The position numbers and the translations under genes were made by a program. Shown here in pieces: positions 57,488 to 64,000 of a stretch of 64,000 bases of DNA. Under the pieces are notes generated by a model that saw only the letters and a program-made list of their open reading frames with translations, did no database searches and had not been told where the DNA came from. Numbering within the stretch: position 1 is the stretch's first letter; every line of letters starts with the position of its first letter. Source of the DNA: Panicum virgatum (Eukaryota; Streptophyta; Magnoliopsida; Poales; Poaceae); contig NC_053146.1 in the NCBI RefSeq assembly GCF_016808335.1, forward strand, positions 37,940,470 to 38,004,469, written 5' to 3'.

Positions 57488-58900
57488 ATGGAAACAAACT
57501 GTTCTCGTGCTCCATTTGGCGAATTAACAAACCTCTCTAATGCAGGTAACTAATGAATAAACATGACAGTATGAATTACTTGCATTACAAAAATAGATGC
57601 ACTGACTATATATGTTATGCTACGTGTACAGTAGAGGCTGAGAGCGCACTCAATTCACAGTCAGCAAACAATGATAAAAAGCAACGTAAGCGGGAAAGGG
57701 AAAGAGCAAGGTATGCTTCAATGTCTCAAGAACAGAAGAATGCAAGAAACCTGAGGCAGCGTGAAGCGCGTAAAAAAAAGAAAGGTGTTGGTGAATTCCA
57801 TATTTGTTGCTCTACATATATATTACCCTGTAACCTGCATGGGTCAACATTCCATCAATTAGTTGCATATATTAATACTCCTGTCTACTGGGTCATGTCC
57901 TGTCCAATCATATTTACTATACTATAGAATGCAACTAACTTTGGATTTTGATGGTGTGTGGTTTTAGAATGTCAGAATTCCATGGAAACAAACTGTTCTC
58001 GTGCTCCATTTGGTGATTTGACAAACTACACTAATGGAGGTAACTAATGAATAAACAAGATGGGAGGGATTACTTGAATTAGAAAAATAGATGCACTGAC
58101 TATATACGTTCTGCTATTTACATCGAAGGAGCTGACAGTGCATCCAATTCACTGTCAGCAGACAATAATGCTAAGCACCGTAAGCGGGAAAGGGATAGAG
58201 CAAGGTATGCAACAATGTCTCAAGAAGAGAAGGATGCAATATGTCTGAGGTAGCGTGAAGTGCGTCAAAAAAAGAAAGGAGACTGACGTGTTACATATTT
58301 GTGGTGTTACAAATACATTACCTGTAATTTGGATGGGTCAAGATCACAGGGATCTTACAAATTAGTTGGACCTTTAAACACTTCTACATGCTTTGTAACA
58401 TTTTCTCATATATTTCTACTCTGGTATTAGAGTATGTATGGTTGTCATAATATCTCTACAACATGAAAGGAGTACGATGCCCAGTAGAGTTCCTGGCATT
58501 CCATTTGAGCAACTAGAATTGAGTTCAAGTTTTGCTACTTTATATTCTTATATTTGTACAAACTATTTGCAGAAGGGGTTGGTGCACTGAACGATGAAAA
58601 TGTTGGTCTTGATAATCATGAACGATCGTTCCAATCATCTAAGTTATGTGACAAGGGTCCAGAGTTATGTGACAAGGGTGCTCCTGAAGTCTCTGACATG
58701 ACCATAAACATCCATGATTCTGTATCCAAGACAAGAAAGTCAAAGAGTGCATACCAAAGGGAGTGGTACAAAAAACTAATCCCAGAGCAGAAGAAAGCTA
58801 GGAATGAGCGCCAGAAAATGCATGATTCGACGCTAGCACGGTTGGAAGGGAAGAGAGCATGCAAAAGAAGACGAAATGAGTTGAAAAGGAATATACGGCA
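57488..58900 (+). repeat. three-fold repeated exon module at Helitron N-terminus
   Basis: Copy 1 at 57482-57785 and copy 2 at 57972-58282 align over ~300 bp: an ATG exon with NCSRAPFG, a GTAACTAATG donor, and an exon ending in a KRERxRARYA...QEQKNA helix. Copy 2 has a TAG in its helix exon. A diverged third copy begins at 58477 (MPSRVPGIPFEQLE) and carries SAYQREWYKKLIPEQKKARNE at about 58745-58806. Confidence 0.75.
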
Positions 58901-61900
58901 CACTCACTCCATCGCCATGGAGAATCCACATTATGTCCCTAAACTTTTGGATCCAGCTAAGGATGGTGCAAAAGTAAGTGCCGCCGATGTGAGTATTCCC
59001 CAGTTCGACTGGACGCCAGCTGACTGGACGCCAATCTACAATACCACCATCACATGAAGAACAATCACCTGATCTTGAGGCCCCAGAAATGCTTGCTGGC
59101 CGCTTAAACCATAAGCATCATGTTACACACGGAGAAAGATATTCATTGTTAACACGTCGGAATCGACATTTTGCGTCAAACATGGCAAGAAAATCTTGTC
59201 GGACAGTACATGAAGATCAAGGCATTTATGAAGATAATGACGAAGAAGTCAGTTTACCGCAAACCCCGACTGATACATCTATTATAACTTAAAACCTGTC
59301 TTAACAAAAACCGTGTTATATGTTTTATAGATAGTCTTGATCAAAGCCAACCAAAATATACAGGGATCCAGCATGTACAAAGGGTATAGATGATGATAAT
59401 TTCTTTATTTTCTTAGATTATAATTATTATTTCTTTCGCACATGACAGCATCTATTTCATTAACCTGTGTGCCTAACTCACAGCCGAGGATGATTGCGCC
59501 GAGGATGATTGTGATGAGGACGTGATATTCGAGGAGGACGAGAAGTTTGAAGGATACCTCTTTGCAGGCCAAGGTACTTATATTTCCATATGAAGACAAA
59601 TTCCAAGATGCTTTAATAGCATCTCTAAATATGTCTAACGCGTAACTATTTAAATACTCTACTTTAGATGATGACACCAAAGAGGAAGTCCTACTCAACG
59701 ATGTGGATGATGACTCTGGTTTAATCCTAGATGTATCTGATCCGTACGACGCAGTGTATGCCAATATGCCTGAAGATACCCATATGTTGGAGCCTGTTGA
59801 GAACTGCCCGGAATGCAACGCGAAGAAGTTTGAGTTCGAGCCCCCCGGATTCTGCTGCTGCAGCGGGAAGATTAAGCTATCCACACCTGATACACCACCC
59901 GAGCTCATGAGGCTGTGGTCAAGTTCAGATGCTGATGCTAGGCATTTTCGTGCGAATAGCAGATTTTTTAATGGGCATTTCTCATTCACTTCAATGTATT
60001 GTCAGCTTGATCGTATCACCACCAATATGAGGACCGCTGAGGTATACACATTTCGTGCGCATGGCCAAATTTACCATAACCTTAGATCGTTTGGTAGAGA
60101 TGGTACGGAACCAAGACACCTGGAACTTTACTTCTACGATGACGATCCCAGCCTTGAGTATCGGTTCCACAAGTGCCGGCAGAAGTGCAAAGAGATGGAC
60201 AAGGAGATGATTCGGAAGTTGGTCGACATCATGCGTGATAACCCGTACTCTAAGCATCTCAAGAGTTTCAGGCAGAATGAGAATCTTGATGACTATCATG
60301 TGGAGTTGAACCTTGACCAGCGGTTAGACCAGAGAACATATAACACGCCGCTGACATCTAAAGTGGCCGCTATATGGATAGAAGGGAGCGAGCGTCTAGG
60401 TCAATTCAAGAATAGTGTTCTCCTGCATGGGAAGGATAGGTCTTTACATGGCATCCGGTCATATCATGGGTGTTATGACGCACTCTCGTACCCTGTATTT
60501 TTTCCAAGAGGTGAACTTGGGTGGCACAACATGATTCCAAAGGCAGGTGTTACTATGGAAGAAGTGAATGCCGCTCGCGAGAATCGCTGGCAACATGGGC
60601 AGGGCAATGGTGATGATGATCTAGGTAATTTGTTTTTACATAACTCATGCAGTGTACCTTGTAGGATGTGCAATCACAGTCACTAATATAATATTCTTAT
60701 ATGTACAGGGTCTGCCGGAAATCTATGTGTGTATGTACGTGATTACTACTGCTACAAATTTCAGATGCAGCCAGGAATATTTAACCCAATATTGCATGGC
60801 AAGCGTCTTTTCCAGCAGTTTGCAGTGGACACTTATGTCAAGATCGAGAGCGCTCGTTTAGACTACTTCCGTAATAACCAGGATCAGATAAGGGCTGATC
60901 TTTACCAAGGTCTTGTTGACAGTCTTCATGCCGGCGAGGGATGAGCAGATGCAATTGGCAAGCGTACTGTGCTGGGTACATCATTCATCGGAGGGCCTCG
61001 GGACATGAGGCGGCGGTACATGGATGCTATGGCATTGGTGCGAAAGTATGGTAGACCTGATATATTTCTCACGATGACCTGCAATCCTAATTGGGATGAG
61101 ATCAGGAGGGAACTTTACCCAGGCCAGAAACCACAGGATCGTCCAGATCTTGTTACCCGGGTCTTCAGGGCAAAACTTGAGGAGTTGAAAAGAAGTTTTC
61201 TCGAAGATCACATCCTTGGAGAGGTACAGGCCTACGTAGATGTCGTTGAGTTCCAGAAGAGGGGATTGCCGCATGCCCATTGGTTGCTTATAATGCGCAA
61301 CAAGTTCAAACTCACGTGCCCCGGACAGTATGACCTTCTTATATCAGTCGAGCTACCGAATAAGAAGAAGTACCGGAGCTGTACAAGATGGTCACCAAGC
61401 ATATGATGCATGGGCCGTGCGGTTTGCTAAATATGAATTGCCCATGCACGAAGGGTCGTGGTTCATGCAAGAACCATTACCCGCACCCTTTCTGCGAGGC
61501 CACCTCACAAGGCAAGGATTCTTATCCCGTTTATAGGCGACGTGATGACGGGCGCAAGGAAAAAATCCGGGGTCACGAGCTGGACAATCAATGGGTTGTC
61601 CCTTACAACCCTTATTTGCTACGGTTGTTCAACTGTCATATCAATGTTGAGGCATGCAGGAGCATTAAGTCCATGAAATATTTGTTCAAATATATATACA
61701 AGGGGCATGACCGAGCGTCCATGGCCGTCAGAGAATCTGCCAAGGAGGATGAGAATGGTAACATCGATGAGATCAAGCAGTACAGGGACGCTAGGTGGGT
61801 TACTCCTCCAGAAGCGCTGTGGAGGATATACGGCTTTGGGTTGAGTAAGGTCCATCGGCCCGTAAAGCAGCTGTAGCTTCATCTACCTGCCATGCACATG

Positions 61901-64000
61901 GTCTCCTTCCATCAACGCAAGAAGATTAAAGACGTGGTTAACTGTCCAGGGGTCGAACGATCAATGCTGACGGCGTACTTCGAGGCAAATAGGACGCACG
62001 AGAAGGCTCGTGGAATCCTCTACCATGATTTCCCCCAATATTTTACTTGGCAATCTAATGGAAAATTCTGGCAATGGAGAAAACATGGAAGTCGTAGCCA
62101 AATTGATAAAATTGTCTTGGCTCATCCGACTGAAGGTGAACGCTACTATCTCCGTGTTCTCTTAAACCACGTCACTGGTGCTACCTCATATCAGCATCTG
62201 AGGACGGTGGACGGTGAGTTGCAGCCAACATTCCGGGAAGCCGCAGAAAAAAGGGGCCTGATCGAAGAAGACAACACTTGATGATTGCCTCACGGAAGCC
62301 GCACTGTACCAGATGCCGTCCTCACTACGAAGGCTATTTGCAACAATTTTGGTGTTTTGTGAGCCAAGTGACGTGTTTGGGCTGTGGCAGAAACATCTAG
62401 AAGCAATGTCAGAGGACTACAAGCGCAATTGTCCTTTCGCAATGGCCATGGAACAGATGGTGCTGATTGACCTTAGAAATATGTTGCAATCGATGGGGAA
62501 GCATATAAACTCATTCCCACTACCAAATATCGACGACACCTATGACACAGCAAGCGGTGTGCCATGTGAGATATTTGAGGAGTCAATCATAGTACCCAGT
62601 GCGGATGATATGGCGCTGCCCAAGTCCTTAAACGATGAGCAGAGGGCTGTATATGATGAGATCATGTCCACAATTGACACGGACGAAGGCGGCTTGTTCT
62701 TTGTGGACGGACCTGGCGGTACTGGGAAGACTTTTCTTTACTGGGCCCTGCTCGCTAAAGTACACGGCGAGAACAAGCTTGCTGTGGCGACAGCTACATC
62801 TGGTGTTGCCGCCTCCATCATGCCTGGTGGAAGAACCGCCCACTCACGCTTCAAAATACCGCTTACTATTGAGGATGGTGGATGTTGTAGCTTCACGAAA
62901 CAAAGTGGTACTGCCAAGCTGCTATGGAGAACATCTCTTATAATTTGGGATGAGGCTACTATGACAAAGAGGCAAGCGGTGGAGGCTTTTGACAAAAGCT
63001 TGAGGGATATAGTGGATAGGCCGGAGCTACCCTTTGATAGGAAGACTGTTGTTTTCGTTGGAGATTTCAGACAGGTACTCCCTGTTGTCTGGAAGGGGTC
63101 GAGGGCTCAAATAGTCGATGCTTTGCTGCGGAGGTCGTACCTTTGGGATTCGATGCGGCACCTAAAGCTGGTGCGCAACATGCGGGCACAGAGCAACCCA
63201 TGGTTTGCAGATTATCTCTTTCACATCGGTGGTGGAACAGAGGAGGTAAATGGTGATGGAGATGTGCGTCTCCCAGATGATATCTGTGTGCCTTATACTG
63301 GAGATGGTAAAGATCTTGATAGATTGATTGAATGCATATTTCCAAGGCTGAATGAGAACATGACAAGCAAGGACTACATCACGAAATGAGCTGGTGGATA
63401 TGATTAATATGAAGATGATCAGTAGTTTCCGTGGGGACGAGATGGTTTATCATAGCTTCGACTCTGCAATTGATGATCCCCATAACTATTACCTCTCGGA
63501 GTTTCTTAACACCTTGACCCCGAATGGTCTACCTCCACACGTGCTAAAGCTCAAGATCGGTTGTCCAATCATATTGCTTAGGAATATTGACCCTGCGAAC
63601 GGACTCTGCAACAGAACGAGGTTAGTGGTACAAGGATTCTAGAATAACACAATCAACGCAGAAATTGTGTTGGGGCAGCATGCTGGAAAGCGGGTTTTCC
63701 TCCCTCGGATACCCTTATGTCCATCTGATGATGAGATGTTCCCGTTCCAGTTTAAGAGGAAGCAATTTCCGATGAGGCTCAGCTTTGCCATGACGGTTAA
63801 CAAGGCACAAGGGCAAACTATTCCCAACGTGGGTGTGTACTTGCCCGAACACGTGTTCTCACATGGTCAGTTGTATGTTGCGCTATCTAGAGCAACCGCC
63901 AGATCAAACATCAAGATCCTCGCACTCCCACCAAATGTTGAGGAAGGCGGTGAGGAAGATGAAAAGAAGGATAAGAAGCAATCCAAGAAGAAGGATAAGA
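57488..64000 (+). pseudogene. Helitron Rep/helicase (RepHel) gene
   Basis: Starts at ATG 57488 (METNCSRAPFGELTNLSNA), donor at 57546. N-terminal modules are followed by exons at about 59487-59571 and from 59669, a Cys motif (CPECNAKKFEFEPPGFCCC), and the Helitron-like N domain after an intron at ~60625-60709. The HUH motif lies in GLPHAHWLLIM (~61265-61297) and the two-tyrosine motif in KYLFKYIYKGHD (~61676). A Pif1-type helicase follows: Walker A GPGGTGKT (62709-62732), Walker B IIWDEATM, FVGDFRQVLPV, MTVNKAQGQT and YVALSRA. Lesions are TGA 60942-60944, a shift near 61365, TAG 61874-61876, a shift near 62280, a break near 63388 and TAG 63640-63642. It would have driven rolling-circle transposition. 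The Lys-rich C-terminus runs off the window. Confidence 0.92.

Overview
This window looks like the repeat-dense part of a grass (Poaceae) nuclear genome, probably a panicoid. Almost everything recognisable is transposable-element DNA: Ty3/gypsy retrotransposons of three plant lineages, a Mutator-like element, a Helitron, a LINE scrap and small MITE-like pieces. The only host-gene-like pieces are a truncated NLR disease-resistance gene and a GC-rich stretch resembling a gene 5' end. No intact host gene was found. The species is not readable from the sequence and the grass assignment is inference from element families.

Layout. 1-9910 is the 3' part of a Tat-lineage gypsy element on the + strand: RNase H, integrase, a ~120-bp tandem repeat, an intron-containing antisense gene and the 3' LTR (6047-9910). 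That LTR is split by a 3.4-kb solo LTR (6072-9512, 5-bp target duplication GACTG). 9911-12.5 kb holds a Tourist-like MITE and the NLR fragment. 13.5-44.9 kb is an Athila-type element (+ strand): tRNA-Asp primer site, gag, protease and ORF2, with reverse transcriptase, RNase H and integrase missing.

The Athila protease frame is interrupted by a 25.4-kb block (15797-41237, target duplication CCTCC). This is E1, a minus-strand, gag-only element of Del/Tekay type. Its 3' LTR contains a head-to-head solo LTR of the same family (18590-22143, duplication GGGGC). Its 5' LTR contains E2 (26803-40769, + strand), a second gag-only element with 4.7-kb LTRs. The insertion order Athila, then E1, then E2 and the solo LTR fits E1's LTRs being more diverged than E2's.

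45004-52900 is a 7.9-kb MULE with ~240-bp terminal inverted repeats and a 9-bp target duplication (8/9 match). It carries a truncated transposase, a plant-mobile-domain gene and an opposing GRF-zinc-finger-like gene. Its TIRs and centre are studded with TGTCGCGCCA / TGGCGCGACA inverted motifs. 52.9-57.4 kb is GC-rich exon-like sequence, then AT-rich sequence with a MITE and a LINE RT scrap. 57488 to the window end is a Helitron Rep/helicase gene with several stops and frameshifts and a triplicated N-terminal exon module.

All the transposon genes are damaged in at least one place, except the short E2 gag frame. The less ordinary observations are: the three-gene MULE with its palindrome arrays; the duplicated Helitron modules; a short exon-like frame inside the E1-family LTR whose copies differ only by whole codons; a conserved hairpin/purine-tract junction shared by unrelated LTR families; and the nested inverted LTRs, which could form a ~2.8-kb RNA hairpin.
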